A stretch of DNA of 64,000 bases from Pseudarthrobacter sp. MM222 (GCF_947090775.1 NZ_OX352321.1:1984001-2048000), one strand, 5' to 3'. Shown: positions 42,205-52,166, counted from the first letter of the stretch. Made by a program: numbers and translations. Notes: generated by a model from the sequence alone, not told the origin.

Positions 42205-42756
42205 ATGGGAAGTTCTGGTTTTCCGTCCTTGCGTGCTGTCCTGTTCGACAGGGACGGCACGCTGGTCCATGACGTTCCCTACAACGGCGATCCCGGGCGG
42301 GTGCGGATAATGCCGTACGCCCGCGAATCCCTGCAGAAATTGCGGGCCCGGGGCATTGCCACCGGGGTGCTGAGCAATCAGTCCGGCATCGGCCGGGGCA
42401 TCCTCAGGGTCGACGAGGTGCTGGCCGTCAACCGCCGGGTGGAGGAACTGCTGGGCCCCTTCGACGTCTGGGACTTCTGCCCGCATCTGCCAGAGGACCT
42501 CTGCAGCTGCCGGAAGCCGGCGCCCGGCATGATCGTCACAGCTTGCCGCCGGCTGGGCATCGCGCCGGGGGACGCCGCCTACATCGGGGACATCGGCAGC
42601 GACCTTGCGGCCGCTGAGGCGGCGGGAGCGCGGGGCGTGCTGGTGCCGACGCCGGTGACCCGCGCAGCAGAAGTGGATGCTGCCCCCGAGGTTGCTGCGC
42701 ATCTCGCCGCCGCCGTGGAGCTGCTCCTCCAAGAACCCGCCGGGTCCGGCTCGTGA
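42205..42756 (+). CDS. gmhB: D-glycero-D-manno-heptose 1,7-bisphosphate phosphatase-like HAD protein
   Basis: HAD phosphatase of 183 aa. LFDRDGTLV carries the two catalytic Asp, LSNQSGIGRG is motif II, and CPHLPEDLCSCRKPAPGM has the C-x-H/C-x-C zinc site typical of GmhB; YIGDIGSDLAAAEAAGA is motif IV. It removes the C7 phosphate in ADP-heptose synthesis. ATG 42205 follows AAGGTGG. The GT9 gene starts within its stop codon, and the heptose operon begins here. Confidence 0.92.
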   Translation: MGSSGFPSLRAVLFDRDGTLVHDVPYNGDPGRVRIMPYARESLQKLRARGIATGVLSNQSGIGRGILRVDEVLAVNRRVEELLGPFDVWDFCPHLPEDLCSCRKPAPGMIVTACRRLGIAPGDAAYIGDIGSDLAAAEAAGARGVLVPTPVTRAAEVDAAPEVAAHLAAAVELLLQEPAGSGS

Positions 42757-43829
42757 CGGCCGTCCTGGTGGCCCGGCTGGACAGCGTCGGCGATGTGCTG
42801 CTGGCGGGTCCCGCCATCCGGGCAGTCGCCCACGGCCGGCGGTCCGACGGCGCCGAGCCGAACGACGTCGTCGTGCTGTGTGGGCCGCAAGGGGAACCGG
42901 CAGCATCGCTCCTGCCCGGCGTCACCGAGGTCTACAGCTGGCGGTGCCCGTGGATCGTCAAGCCGGCGCCTCCGGTGGAGCAAGAGCAGCTGGACGCACT
43001 GCGGAGCTTTATAACCCATTCCCGGATCACCGAAGCGGTTCTCCTGACGTCCTTCCACCAGTCGCCGCTACCCCTGGCCCTGCTGTTGCGGCTGGCCGGC
43101 GTCGGCCGGATCACCGGTGTGTCCACGGACTATGCCGGCAGCCTCCTGGACGTCCGCCTGCGGCCCGGCGAGGACCTTGCCGAAGACCAGCCTGAGGCGG
43201 AACGCGCACTTGCGATTGCCTCCGCAGCAGGCTTTCCGCTGCCGCCCGGTGATGACGGCCGGCTCAGGGTCACCGGTTACCCGGATGTTCGAGAGCTGGT
43301 GGGCGAAGAACCGTACATTGTGGTCCATCCCGGCGCCTCCGCCCCTGCCCGGGCCTGGCCGGCTTTGCACCATGCCGCCGCTGTGGAGCTCCTCGAGGGC
43401 GCCGGGCACCGGGTGGTCGTGACCGGAGGACCCGGGGAAACCAAGCTCACGGCAACGGTCGCCGGGCCCTCTGCGGTGGACCTTGGCGGCCGCACCGACC
43501 TGAAGACCCTTGCCGGCGTCCTTGCCCACGCCGAGGTGCTGGTCACCGGAAATACCGGCCCGGCGCATCTGGCCGCCGCGCTCGGGACACCGGTGGCCTG
43601 CCTCTTCTCACCGGTGGTGCCGGCAATCAGGTGGGCTCCCTACGGAGTGCCGCTGGAACTTCTTGGTGATCAGGCCGCTCCCTGCAGGCATACCCGGGCC
43701 ACCGAGTGCCCCGTGCCCGGGCACCCGTGCCTGGCGTCAGTTGGCCCGGAGCAGCTGGTGGAGGCCGTGGAACGGCTGATCAGCGGCGTCGCCTCGCTGT
43801 CCACCCGCCGAAAGGTGCGGCACCCATGA
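42753..43829 (+). CDS. Glycosyltransferase family 9 (heptosyltransferase-like)
   Basis: GT9 protein of 358 aa, the family of ADP-heptose:LPS heptosyltransferases. LVARLDSVGDVLLAGPAIRAV is the N-terminal signature; IVVHPGASAPARAWP and LVTGNTGPAHLAAALGTPVACLFSP are the nucleotide-sugar-binding motifs. A Gram-negative LPS acceptor is not expected here, so the acceptor is probably another surface polymer. GTG start, coupled to gmhB by overlap. Confidence 0.92.
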   Translation: MTAVLVARLDSVGDVLLAGPAIRAVAHGRRSDGAEPNDVVVLCGPQGEPAASLLPGVTEVYSWRCPWIVKPAPPVEQEQLDALRSFITHSRITEAVLLTSFHQSPLPLALLLRLAGVGRITGVSTDYAGSLLDVRLRPGEDLAEDQPEAERALAIASAAGFPLPPGDDGRLRVTGYPDVRELVGEEPYIVVHPGASAPARAWPALHHAAAVELLEGAGHRVVVTGGPGETKLTATVAGPSAVDLGGRTDLKTLAGVLAHAEVLVTGNTGPAHLAAALGTPVACLFSPVVPAIRWAPYGVPLELLGDQAAPCRHTRATECPVPGHPCLASVGPEQLVEAVERLISGVASLSTRRKVRHP

Positions 43830-44842
43830 GAATTCTGCTGTGGCATCTGCATGGGGGCTGGACGGACTCCTTTGTCCGGGGACCGCACGAATATCTGCTC
43901 CCGGCACTTCCCGCCGGCGGTCCCTGGGGGATGGGCCGTGCGGGCCGGAACTGGCCGGATTCGGTCCGGGAGGTGGGCCTGGACACGGTCGAACCGGACA
44001 GCGTGGACGCCGTCGTGCTGCAGCGGCCGGAGGAGCTCGCGGAGGTTGCCCGGGCACTGGGCCGCCGGCCCGGCAAAGACCTGCCGGCCGTGTACCTGGA
44101 GCACAACACCCCCAAGGGCGGCGTTCCGAACGCGGTGCACCCGCTCGCGGACCAGCAGGCCATCCCGATTGTTCATGTCACGCACTTCAACGAGCTGTTC
44201 TGGGACAACGGCGCGGCCCCGACGTTGGTCATTGAACACGGCGTCCCCGATCCCGGGCACCTGTACACCGGCGACATCCCGGAACTGGCGGCCGTGGTCA
44301 ACGAACCCGTGCGGCGCGGCCGGGTCACGGGCACCGACCTGCTGGGCCGTTTCGCGGCAGCAGCGCCGCTGCAGATGTTCGGCATGGGCGGCGCCGGCCT
44401 GCGGGAGGCGACGGGGCTGCCGGCCTCGCGGCTCACCATCCGCGGGGATCTGCCCACAGCTGAGCTGCACCGCGAACTGGCCCGCTGCCGGGTGTACATC
44501 CATCCGCTTCGCTGGACATCCCTGGGCCTGGCCTTGTTGGAGGCGATGCACCTCGGGATGCCCGTCGTCGTCCTGGGAACCACCGAAGCTGCCCGGGCCG
44601 TGCTGCCGGAAGCCGGTGCCATATCCACCAGCGTCGATGAACTCGTGCGCAGCGCCGCGACCCTCGTCCACGACCCGGACGAGGCCCGGCGCCGGGGAAA
44701 CGTCGCCCGGCGGGTTGCCCTTGAACGCTACGGACTCGAGGCCTTCCTGCAGGCTTGGGATGCCCTGCTTGACGAGCTCGCCGCCCGGCGCTTCCGGACG
44801 GGCCGGATTCTGATTCCATCGCAGGAAGGGAAGAGCCAGTGA
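43826..44842 (+). CDS. Glycosyltransferase (GT-B type)
   Basis: A 338-aa protein with a short N-terminal half ([24 protein letters not shown]) and a C-terminal GT4-like nucleotide-binding half ([29 protein letters not shown]). [12 protein letters not shown] and [11 protein letters not shown] are distinctive. It overlaps the GT9 gene and the next glycosyltransferase by four bases each. It probably adds one sugar of the glycan; donor and acceptor cannot be read. Confidence 0.87.
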   Translation: MRILLWHLHGGWTDSFVRGPHEYLLPALPAGGPWGMGRAGRNWPDSVREVGLDTVEPDSVDAVVLQRPEELAEVARALGRRPGKDLPAVYLEHNTPKGGVPNAVHPLADQQAIPIVHVTHFNELFWDNGAAPTLVIEHGVPDPGHLYTGDIPELAAVVNEPVRRGRVTGTDLLGRFAAAAPLQMFGMGGAGLREATGLPASRLTIRGDLPTAELHRELARCRVYIHPLRWTSLGLALLEAMHLGMPVVVLGTTEAARAVLPEAGAISTSVDELVRSAATLVHDPDEARRRGNVARRVALERYGLEAFLQAWDALLDELAARRFRTGRILIPSQEGKSQ

Positions 44843-46095
44843 GGATAGCCATGGTTTCGGAGCACGCCAGTCCCCTGGCCGCCCTGGGTGGAGTGGACGC
44901 AGGCGGCCAAAACGTCCACGTGGCGGCGCTTTCGACGTCCCTGGCCCGGCGCGGGCACCACGTCACCGTGTACACCCGGCGGGACTCGGCCGGGCTGCCG
45001 CGGCGCGTGCGGATCCTGCCGCAACTGGACGTGGTCCACGTCGACGCCGGCCCGGCACGCCATGTGCCCAAGGACCAGCTTCTGCCGTTTATGGGCGAAC
45101 TGGCGGACGGCATCTCGCGGGACTGGCAGCGCCGCCCGCCCGACGTGGTCCATGGCCATTTCTGGATGTCAGGCGTAGCCGCCCTCGACGCCGCCCGCCG
45201 CGGGCCCTCGGGCGCCCACGTGCCCGTGGTGCAGACGTTCCACGCACTGGGAACGGTCAAGCGCCGCCACCAGGGCGCCGAGGACACCAGCCCCCCGGAG
45301 CGGCAATGGCTGGAGCCGTCCGTGGGCAGATCGGTGGACCGGATCATCGCCACGTGTTCGGACGAGGTCTTTGAACTCAAGGCCATGGGGATCGATACGG
45401 CCCGGATCTCCGTCGCCCCCTGCGGAGTGGACCTCGAACTGTTCTCCGGCGCAGGCCCGGCGGAGCCCCGGAGCCGCGCCCACCGCGTCCTTTCCGTGGG
45501 ACGCCTGGTTCCGCGGAAGGGCGTCGATCTGGTGATCCAGGCGCTGCCGGCCCTACGGGACGCCGGCTTCGACGTCGAGCTCCTGATCGTCGGCGGCGGC
45601 GGGGACGCCGCGGCACTGGCGGACGACGCCGAAGCACACCGCCTGCTGGACGTCGCCACTGAATTGGGCGTGCAGGACCGCGTCAGCTTTCGCGGCCAGG
45701 TGCCCCGGGACGCGATGCCGGCCCTCTTCCGCAGCGCGGACGCCGTGGTGTGCGCGCCGTGGTACGAACCTTTCGGCATCGTGCCGCTGGAAGCCATGGC
45801 TTGCGGCGTGCCGGTGGTGGTGGCGGCTGTCGGCGGGTTGCGCGACACCGTGGTCCATCAGAGGACCGGGCTGCACGTGCCGCCGAAGGATCCGGCAGCT
45901 ATCGCGGCCGCGCTCGCCGCACTGCTGGCGGACCCAGCCCTGCGCCGGGCCCTGGGCGGCGCCGGCGAGGCACGCGCCAGGACCCGCTACTCCTGGGCGC
46001 GGGTTGCCGCCGAAACGGAGAGGGCGTATCTGCAGACCCTGGCCGCGGGCGCTGATACCCAACGGTTTGATGCCGTGGAAGGAGCAGTGCTGTGA
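44839..46095 (+). CDS. GT4-family glycosyltransferase
   Basis: Glycosyltransferase of 418 aa. [28 protein letters not shown] is the donor/acceptor loop, [10 protein letters not shown] follows, and the C-terminal half has [18 protein letters not shown] and [25 protein letters not shown]. The pattern resembles sucrose-synthase/MshA-like GT4 enzymes. GTG start overlaps the preceding gene and its stop overlaps gmhA, so all genes here are coupled. Confidence 0.93.
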   Translation: MRIAMVSEHASPLAALGGVDAGGQNVHVAALSTSLARRGHHVTVYTRRDSAGLPRRVRILPQLDVVHVDAGPARHVPKDQLLPFMGELADGISRDWQRRPPDVVHGHFWMSGVAALDAARRGPSGAHVPVVQTFHALGTVKRRHQGAEDTSPPERQWLEPSVGRSVDRIIATCSDEVFELKAMGIDTARISVAPCGVDLELFSGAGPAEPRSRAHRVLSVGRLVPRKGVDLVIQALPALRDAGFDVELLIVGGGGDAAALADDAEAHRLLDVATELGVQDRVSFRGQVPRDAMPALFRSADAVVCAPWYEPFGIVPLEAMACGVPVVVAAVGGLRDTVVHQRTGLHVPPKDPAAIAAALAALLADPALRRALGGAGEARARTRYSWARVAAETERAYLQTLAAGADTQRFDAVEGAVL

Positions 46096-46790
46096 CTCCC
46101 GAATCACCCCTGAATGACGCCGCAGCCCAGCTCCTGCTGGTGCCTGAACCCGGCACCGTGGCCAAGCCCGCTGCCGGCACCAGACTGGAGTCCCTCACCG
46201 CGGTGCACGGCCACCTGGACAACGTTTTGCCGGCTTTCGAGTCCCTCCGCCGCCAGTCCTTCCACCTGGCCGCGTGGGGCGAGGAACTGGCGCGCCGGCT
46301 GCTGCGGGGCTCCCGGCTGCTCGCTGCCGGCAACGGCGGCTCGGCGGCCGAGGCCCAGCACCTGACGGCGGAACTGGTTGGCCGGTTCGACGGCGACCGG
46401 GTCCCGTTTTCGGCGATTTCGCTCCATACGGACACCTCCGCCGTCACCGCCATCGCCAACGACTACGGCTTCGAGGAACTCTTCGCCCGCCAGGTGCGTG
46501 CCCACGCCCGCACCGGCGATGTGCTGATGCTGCTGTCCACCAGTGGAAAGAGCCCCAACCTGCTCCGGGCCGTGGAGAGCGCCGCCCGACTGGGAGTCGC
46601 CACCTGGGCGCTGACCGGCCCCGGCCCGAACCCGCTGGCCTCCAGCTGCGACGAGGCAGTGACGATTGAGGGCCCGGCAGCCAACGCACAGGAATGTCAC
46701 CTGATCGCGCTCCACGCAGTCTGCCGTGCGTTCGACGCCGAGGTGCTGCGCCGCGGACGCCAGGGCGCACCCGGCGGGACAACGCGATGA
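46092..46790 (+). CDS. gmhA: Sedoheptulose-7-phosphate isomerase
   Basis: SIS-domain isomerase of 232 aa that makes D-glycero-D-manno-heptose 7-phosphate. [18 protein letters not shown] contains the Glu and [11 protein letters not shown] the phosphate-binding loop; the C-terminal His is in [12 protein letters not shown]. The first 30 residues are an extra N-terminal stretch compared with E. coli GmhA. GTG start; stop overlaps hldE1 by four bases. Confidence 0.93.
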   Translation: MTPESPLNDAAAQLLLVPEPGTVAKPAAGTRLESLTAVHGHLDNVLPAFESLRRQSFHLAAWGEELARRLLRGSRLLAAGNGGSAAEAQHLTAELVGRFDGDRVPFSAISLHTDTSAVTAIANDYGFEELFARQVRAHARTGDVLMLLSTSGKSPNLLRAVESAARLGVATWALTGPGPNPLASSCDEAVTIEGPAANAQECHLIALHAVCRAFDAEVLRRGRQGAPGGTTR

Positions 46791-48175
46791 ACATCGTGGT
46801 CGTTGGCGACGTCCTGCTGGACGTGGACCTCGACGGGCAGGCAACCCGGCTGAGCCCGGATGCGCCCGTGCCTGTCGTCGATGTGTCCTCCGCCCGCCGG
46901 CGCGCCGGCGGTGCCGGTCTGGTGGCCCGCATGCTCGCCGACGACGGCCATTCCGTGATCCTGGTAACCGTCCTGGGCGCGGACGAGGCGTCCACCCGGG
47001 TAGAGGAGGAACTGGCCGGCGTCACGGTGATCGCTGGACCATCCGGTGCTCCGACCCCGGTCAAGACCCGGGTCCGTGCCGGCGGCCAGCCGGTGGTCCG
47101 GTTCGACGAGGGCTGTGGAGCCCCTCCCATTCCGGAAGTCACCGCCGCCATGCTGCAGGCATTGGACGGCGCATCCGCGATCGTCGTTGCCGACTACGGA
47201 CGCGGGCTGACCATGAATGCCGCACTCCGCGCTGCGCTGACGCGGCACACCGGACGGGTGCCGATCGTCTGGGACCCGCATCCGGCCGGGTCGACGCCGG
47301 TTCCCGGCGTCGACGTCGTCACCCCGAATCTGGCCGAAGCGCGCGCCGCCGCCGGGTCTGACGCCCTGGCTGGTGCCGTCGATGACACAGACGGTGCACT
47401 TGCGGCATTGTTGCTGCGCCGCTGGGAGAGCAAGGCGGTGCTGGTAACGCGAGGTGAATTGGGCGCCATCCTGGCCCGCGTGGCCGGGCCGAAGCCGGTC
47501 CCGATCGCGGTTCCAAGGACCGCCGTCACCGATCCCTGCGGCGCAGGGGACAGGCTGGCCGCGAGCCTCGCCGTCCATCTCGCGGCGGGGCGGGACCTTG
47601 AGGGTTCGGCCGTCCTGGCGGTCCGTGAGGCTGCGGCGTTCCTGGCCGGCGGCGGCGTGGCGGCACTGGGCGGCCGCCCGGATTCGTTCCGGCAGGCCGT
47701 CCGCGCCGCGGACCCGACGGATGCCGACGCACTGGCGCTGGCCCGGCGGGTACGCCGGGCGGGCGGAACAGTGGTTGCGACCGGCGGTTGCTTCGATCTC
47801 CTGCACGCCGGGCATGCCCGGTCCCTTGCGGCCGCCCGGCGCCTCGGCGACTGCCTCATCGTGTGCCTTAATTCGGACGCTTCGGTGCGGAGGATCAAGG
47901 GCGCGTCCCGTCCCATCATCAACGAGGAGGACCGGGCGGAACTGCTGCTGGCACTCCAATGCGTGGACGCCGTGCTGGTATTCGAGGAGGACACCCCGGA
48001 AACGTGCCTCGAGGAACTCCGCCCGGACATCTGGGTGAAGGGCGGCGACCATGACGTGCGGAACCTGCCGGAGACTCAGTTGGTGCAGAGCTGGGGCGGC
48101 CGCTGCCTCACCGTGCCGCACGTCCCTGCCCGCTCCACGACACATCTCGCCGAGGCGCTCGCCAGGGTCGGATGA
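46787..48175 (+). CDS. hldE: Bifunctional heptose kinase/adenylyltransferase, divergent copy
   Basis: HldE-type fusion of 462 aa: a PfkB kinase (residues 1-310) and a nucleotidyltransferase (about 325-462). The kinase has VVVGDVLLDVDLDG, a substrate loop reading GGAGLVARMLADDG near residue 40 where the usual form is GGAANVA, and DPCGAGDRLAAS near 250. The transferase has GGCFDLLHAGHA and ASRPIINEEDRAELL. The altered kinase loop makes substrate or activity change possible. Start MNIVVVGD at 46787, not the upstream 46694 frame. Confidence 0.9.
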   Translation: MNIVVVGDVLLDVDLDGQATRLSPDAPVPVVDVSSARRRAGGAGLVARMLADDGHSVILVTVLGADEASTRVEEELAGVTVIAGPSGAPTPVKTRVRAGGQPVVRFDEGCGAPPIPEVTAAMLQALDGASAIVVADYGRGLTMNAALRAALTRHTGRVPIVWDPHPAGSTPVPGVDVVTPNLAEARAAAGSDALAGAVDDTDGALAALLLRRWESKAVLVTRGELGAILARVAGPKPVPIAVPRTAVTDPCGAGDRLAASLAVHLAAGRDLEGSAVLAVREAAAFLAGGGVAALGGRPDSFRQAVRAADPTDADALALARRVRRAGGTVVATGGCFDLLHAGHARSLAAARRLGDCLIVCLNSDASVRRIKGASRPIINEEDRAELLLALQCVDAVLVFEEDTPETCLEELRPDIWVKGGDHDVRNLPETQLVQSWGGRCLTVPHVPARSTTHLAEALARVG

Positions 48176-48290
48176 ACCCCACCGCCGCCACGCCGGGCTC
48201 CCGGGCACGCCGGACGCAGAGTCCACCACAGAGACCACAGACGACACCGACCACAACGCCGACCACAGATGACGCACTGAGAGGAACACC
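48176..48290 (+). other. Short spacer with CCGACCACA-type repeats
   Basis: The 115-base gap between hldE1 and the SDR gene contains tandem imperfect copies of ACCACAG/GACCACA (about 48225-48270). GAGAGGAACACC is the SDR ribosome binding site. I see no gene. Confidence 0.5.
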
Positions 48291-48992
48291 ATGACCCACG
48301 ACACGCTTTTCCCCGGCCGGGTCCTTGTCACCGGCGGCGCCTCCGGATTAGGCGCCGCCGTCGTCGACGCCGTGCTGCAGGCCGGGGGTACTCCGGTGGT
48401 GCTGGACCGCGACCTCCGGGAGGTGTCCGCGGTGAAAGCCATCGAAGTGGACGTGGCGGACCGGGTTGCCGTGACCGCGGCGGTGCAGCAGGCGGCCGGG
48501 ATGCTGGGCGGCCTCGACGCGGTGGTGACGGCCGCGGGGATCGACCGCTGCGGCCGGCTGGAGGATGTCCGGCCGGAGGACTGGGAACAGGTCATCTTGG
48601 TCAACCTGTTCGGCACCGTATCGGTGGTGCGCGCGGCGCTGCCCTACCTGAAGGCATCCCATGGCCGGGTGGTCACGGTGGCCTCAACGCTGGGCAAGCG
48701 GGCGCTCCCGGAGGCTTCCGCCTACTGCGCGTCCAAATTCGGCGTCGTGGGCTTCAGCCAGGCGCTGGCCGCGGAAAGCGGTGGCGAGATCGGCGTGACC
48801 ACCCTGATTCCCGGCGGAATGAAGACCCGGTTCTTCGACGACCGGGCGGAGCAATACAAGCCACAGGATGATTCCAGGCTGAACGATCCCGCCAATGTGG
48901 CGCGGGCGGTGCTGTTCGCGCTGTCCCAGCCGCCGGGCTGTGAAGTCCGCGAACTGCTCATCTGCCACGCGGAGGAGGGCTCATGGCCGTAA
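48291..48992 (+). CDS. Short-chain dehydrogenase/reductase
   Basis: Classical SDR of 233 aa. VLVTGGASGLGAAV is the cofactor motif, VTAAGIDRCGR follows, and YCASKFG has the catalytic Tyr and Lys. It is too short and of the wrong class to be HldD, the ADP-heptose 6-epimerase, so the pathway may stop at the D,D-heptose or this enzyme modifies a related sugar or carrier. It lies between the two hldE copies. Confidence 0.9.
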   Translation: MTHDTLFPGRVLVTGGASGLGAAVVDAVLQAGGTPVVLDRDLREVSAVKAIEVDVADRVAVTAAVQQAAGMLGGLDAVVTAAGIDRCGRLEDVRPEDWEQVILVNLFGTVSVVRAALPYLKASHGRVVTVASTLGKRALPEASAYCASKFGVVGFSQALAAESGGEIGVTTLIPGGMKTRFFDDRAEQYKPQDDSRLNDPANVARAVLFALSQPPGCEVRELLICHAEEGSWP

Positions 48993-49143
48993 GGATCCCC
49001 GGACGGACAACGGCTAGCAGCGCAGCGTGTAAAAACGCTGGCTCCGGGGTACGGAACGGTCATATGAACTGCCCGAAACCGCCGGCTGCCGCGCAGGCAA
49101 CCGGCCGCGCCGGATTTCCGGGCCACCCGAGGAAAGGAGTCCC

Positions 49144-50550
49144 ATGTCCGCGATCGTCCAGCACGCACGCAGCAGCTCTCCGGAGCTGCTCACCATCAGC
49201 GATCCGCGCAACGGTGAGCCCGTAGGCAGCCTTGCGGTCGCCCGGCCGCTCGCCATCCGGCGTGCGGTCAACGCCGCCCGCGCCGCGCACCCGGGGTGGT
49301 CCGCGACCGCTCCGGCGGCCCGGGGAAGCTGCCTGCGGGACGCGGCCCGGGCGCTGGCTGCGGCCTCAGCGGAGCTCGCTGACCTAAACAGCCGGGAAAC
49401 CGGCCGTCCGGTGGCCGAGGCAGCGGCCGGGATAGCCGCCGGCGTCGCTACCTTAGAACAGTATGCGGAGCTTGGGCCGGTCCACCGCGGGCATAGCCTG
49501 AGGGGCGACCCCTTGGCCGCGGACTTCACCATTGCCGAGTCCCGGGGTGTCGCCGTCCTGCTGACCCCCTGGAACGACCCCGTGGCCGTGGCGTGTGGCC
49601 TGATCGGCGCGGCATTGGTAACCGGCAACACCGTGGTGCATAAACCCAGTGAACGCTGCCCGCATCTTGGCATTCTGCTTGGCAAAGTCCTGTCGCCGGC
49701 ATTTCCGCCGGATGTCCTCCTCACGCTCACCGGCGGCGCCCCAGTGGGTATTCAGCTGACCGAACAGGCCGGAGTCTCAACGGTGGCGCACGTCGGGTCC
49801 AGCGCCGCCGGAGCCAGCGTCGCGCGGAGCTCCCTGCTTAGCGGTGCTCACGTGATCCGGGAAAACGGCGGCAACGATCCGCTGTTAGTGGACGACGACG
49901 TCGACCCCGCCTGGGCGGCCGGGCAGGCAGCCGTGGGGGCCTTCAGCAACAGCGGCCAGATCTGCACGTCCGTGGAGCGGATCTACGTGCACCGCGCCAT
50001 CGCGGCGCCCTTCTGCGCCGCACTCGAAGAGGAAGCCCGGCGCCGAAACCAGGACGGAGGGCTGGCGCCCCTGGTGGACCGCGAGCTTCGCGACGCCGTT
50101 CACCGCCAGGTCGCCCAAGCCCTGCAGGATGGGGCGCGGGCCGTAGAGGGAGGAACGCTGCCGGACGGTCCTGGTTCCTTCTATCCGGCGACTGTGCTGC
50201 TCGATTGCACGGCTGGGATGCGCGTCATGGCCGAGGAAACGTTCGGTCCCGTGGCGCCGGTCCAAGTGGTGGACAGCTTCGACGACGGGCTCCGGCTCGC
50301 CGCCGCAGGCCGCTACGGACTGGCTGCCACCGTCCTCACGGGCAGGATCGCCCACGCCCAGCGGGCAATCGCGGCGCTTCCAGTCGGCACGGTCAAGGTC
50401 AATGAGGTCTTCGGAGGTGCCCCCGGAGGGTCGGCGCAGCCCCGTGGAGACAGCGGCAGCGGGTTCGGCTACGGCCCCGAACTTCTCGATGAATTCACCA
50501 GGGTCAAGGTGGTGCATATTGCGCCGCCCCCCGGGGACCGGCAGCCGTGA
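49144..50550 (+). CDS. Aldehyde dehydrogenase family protein
   Basis: ALDH of 468 aa. TPWNDPVAVACGL and HKPSERCP bind cofactor; the catalytic Glu is in RENGGNDPLLV (most members read ELGG) and the catalytic Cys in SNSGQICTSVE. GDSGSGFGYGPELLDEFT is the C-terminal signature. ATG 49144 follows AAAGGAG. It overlaps hldE2 by four bases, an unusual partner for heptose synthesis. Confidence 0.9.
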   Translation: MSAIVQHARSSSPELLTISDPRNGEPVGSLAVARPLAIRRAVNAARAAHPGWSATAPAARGSCLRDAARALAAASAELADLNSRETGRPVAEAAAGIAAGVATLEQYAELGPVHRGHSLRGDPLAADFTIAESRGVAVLLTPWNDPVAVACGLIGAALVTGNTVVHKPSERCPHLGILLGKVLSPAFPPDVLLTLTGGAPVGIQLTEQAGVSTVAHVGSSAAGASVARSSLLSGAHVIRENGGNDPLLVDDDVDPAWAAGQAAVGAFSNSGQICTSVERIYVHRAIAAPFCAALEEEARRRNQDGGLAPLVDRELRDAVHRQVAQALQDGARAVEGGTLPDGPGSFYPATVLLDCTAGMRVMAEETFGPVAPVQVVDSFDDGLRLAAAGRYGLAATVLTGRIAHAQRAIAALPVGTVKVNEVFGGAPGGSAQPRGDSGSGFGYGPELLDEFTRVKVVHIAPPPGDRQP

Positions 50551-52088
50551 GCCCGGCCCGCCGGGAACCCGCCGGCAACCGCGGGTCGTTGACCGAGCAG
50601 CGCGGACTTGAGGACTGGCTTCCCGGGGAGCTCGCCGCGGTGGCACCGTCGATTGTTGTCGTCGGCGACGTGATGCTGGATGGCTGGTGGACCGGCACCA
50701 TCGATCGGCTGTGCCGGGAAGGGCCCGCCCCCGTCGTGGACATCCGCCGGCGCAGCTTCGCCCCGGGCGGTGCAGCCAACACGGCCATGAACCTGGCCGC
50801 AATGGGGGCCCGGGTAAGCCTTATCGGCATCGTGGGGTGCGATGACGGCGGTTCCGAACTGATACACCAGTTACAGGCTGCTGGGGTGGATACCAAAAAT
50901 ATCCACCGGGTGCCGGGCGTTCCCACCACCACCAAGACCCGTATCAGCAGTGCCGGGCAACTGCTGCTGCGTTTTGATGAGGCCGCCCCGGCACTTCCAG
51001 AGGAGGCGCTGGTGGCCGTCGCGCAGTGCCTTCCCGGAGTGCTTCGGGAGCAGGACGCGGTAGTGCTGTGCGACTACGGGGCCGGAGCCCTGACCGGCCC
51101 CGTCCGCAGCGCCCTGCTCGAATTGCTGCAGGCGCGCCCGGCGTCGCAGCTCACCGTCATCGATGCCCATGAACCCCGGACCTGGGCGCCACTGCGGCCC
51201 GACCTCGCCACCCCAAATGCCCAGGAGGCAGCGGGAATGCTGGGCCTCCAGTTACCCCCGGGCCCGTCGCGACCGGCCATCCTCGGAGAGCACCGGGCGG
51301 CACTGCTCGAAGCCACCGGCGCCGCCGCCGTGGTGGTCACCCTGGACCGGGACGGCACAGTGCTGCTGCCCGCCGTCGGTGAGGTCCACCGGACCTGGGC
51401 GAAACCCGTGGCGGAGAAGCAGGCGTCGGGGGCGGGGGACACTTTCGTGGCGGCGCTGACGTTGGCCCGGGCCGCCTCTTTGCCGCTGACGACCAGCGTG
51501 GATCTGGCACAGGCAGCGGCCGACATTGCCGTCCACCGGCCCGGCACCTCGGTCTGCAGCACCGCTGACCTCAGCCGGTACCTGGAAAGCTTCGCCGACA
51601 CCGCCGTCGAGGCGGGGGAGCTCGCCCAGCATCTCACCCGCCATCGTGCGGAGGGGCAGGTCATCGTCCTCACCAACGGTTGTTTCGATGTGCTCCACCG
51701 CGGCCACACCCGCTATCTGAACCAGGCGAAGCAGTTGGGGGACATCCTGGTCGTGGCACTGAACAGCGATGATTCCGTCCGGCTGATCAAGGGACCGGAC
51801 CGGCCCATCAACACCGTGGCAGACCGTGCGGCCGTGATCGCCGCGCTCAGTTGCGTGGACTACGTCACGGTGTTCGACACCGCCACTCCCATTCCGCTGA
51901 TTGACCAACTCAGGCCCGAGATCTACGCCAAGGGCGGTGACTACAGCCCGGAGATGCTGGCCGAGACCAGTGCCGTGGAAAGCTACGGCGGACGCGTGGC
52001 GATTCTGGATTACGTGGCCGAGCTGTCCACCACCGCCGTGGTGGAACGCATCCGCAGCGGCGAGGGCGCCGCACCCCGCGAGGGATGA
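50547..52088 (+). CDS. hldE: Bifunctional heptose kinase/adenylyltransferase, canonical copy
   Basis: Second HldE fusion, 513 aa. It keeps the standard kinase motifs VVVGDVMLDGWW, GGAANTAMNLAAMG near residue 73 and KQASGAGDTFVAAL near 292. The transferase has LTNGCFDVLHRGHTRYLNQAKQLG and DRPINTVADRAAVI. A 30-residue N-terminal extension precedes the kinase. This copy looks fully active and could supply ADP-heptose alone, so the first copy may have another job. Confidence 0.92.
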   Translation: MSPARREPAGNRGSLTEQRGLEDWLPGELAAVAPSIVVVGDVMLDGWWTGTIDRLCREGPAPVVDIRRRSFAPGGAANTAMNLAAMGARVSLIGIVGCDDGGSELIHQLQAAGVDTKNIHRVPGVPTTTKTRISSAGQLLLRFDEAAPALPEEALVAVAQCLPGVLREQDAVVLCDYGAGALTGPVRSALLELLQARPASQLTVIDAHEPRTWAPLRPDLATPNAQEAAGMLGLQLPPGPSRPAILGEHRAALLEATGAAAVVVTLDRDGTVLLPAVGEVHRTWAKPVAEKQASGAGDTFVAALTLARAASLPLTTSVDLAQAAADIAVHRPGTSVCSTADLSRYLESFADTAVEAGELAQHLTRHRAEGQVIVLTNGCFDVLHRGHTRYLNQAKQLGDILVVALNSDDSVRLIKGPDRPINTVADRAAVIAALSCVDYVTVFDTATPIPLIDQLRPEIYAKGGDYSPEMLAETSAVESYGGRVAILDYVAELSTTAVVERIRSGEGAAPREG

Positions 52089-52166
52089 TGCCGGCAGGCC
52101 TGCGTCCAGCTGCGCGGGCCCGCTGGTTTGGCCCTCGGAGCTCCTCCGAAGCGGGTTCAACCGAGG

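Noticed and set aside
46697..48616. A 639-codon minus-strand frame across the first hldE and the SDR gene
   Set aside because: It crosses two well-supported genes and has no family match.
48983..49225. Small plus-strand ORF between the SDR and ALDH genes
   Set aside because: It overlaps both genes, has no good ribosome binding site and has random-looking composition.
42205..52088. LPS core locus of a Gram-negative organism
   Set aside because: No lipid A, Kdo or outer-membrane gene is present, and the rest of the window is actinobacterial.
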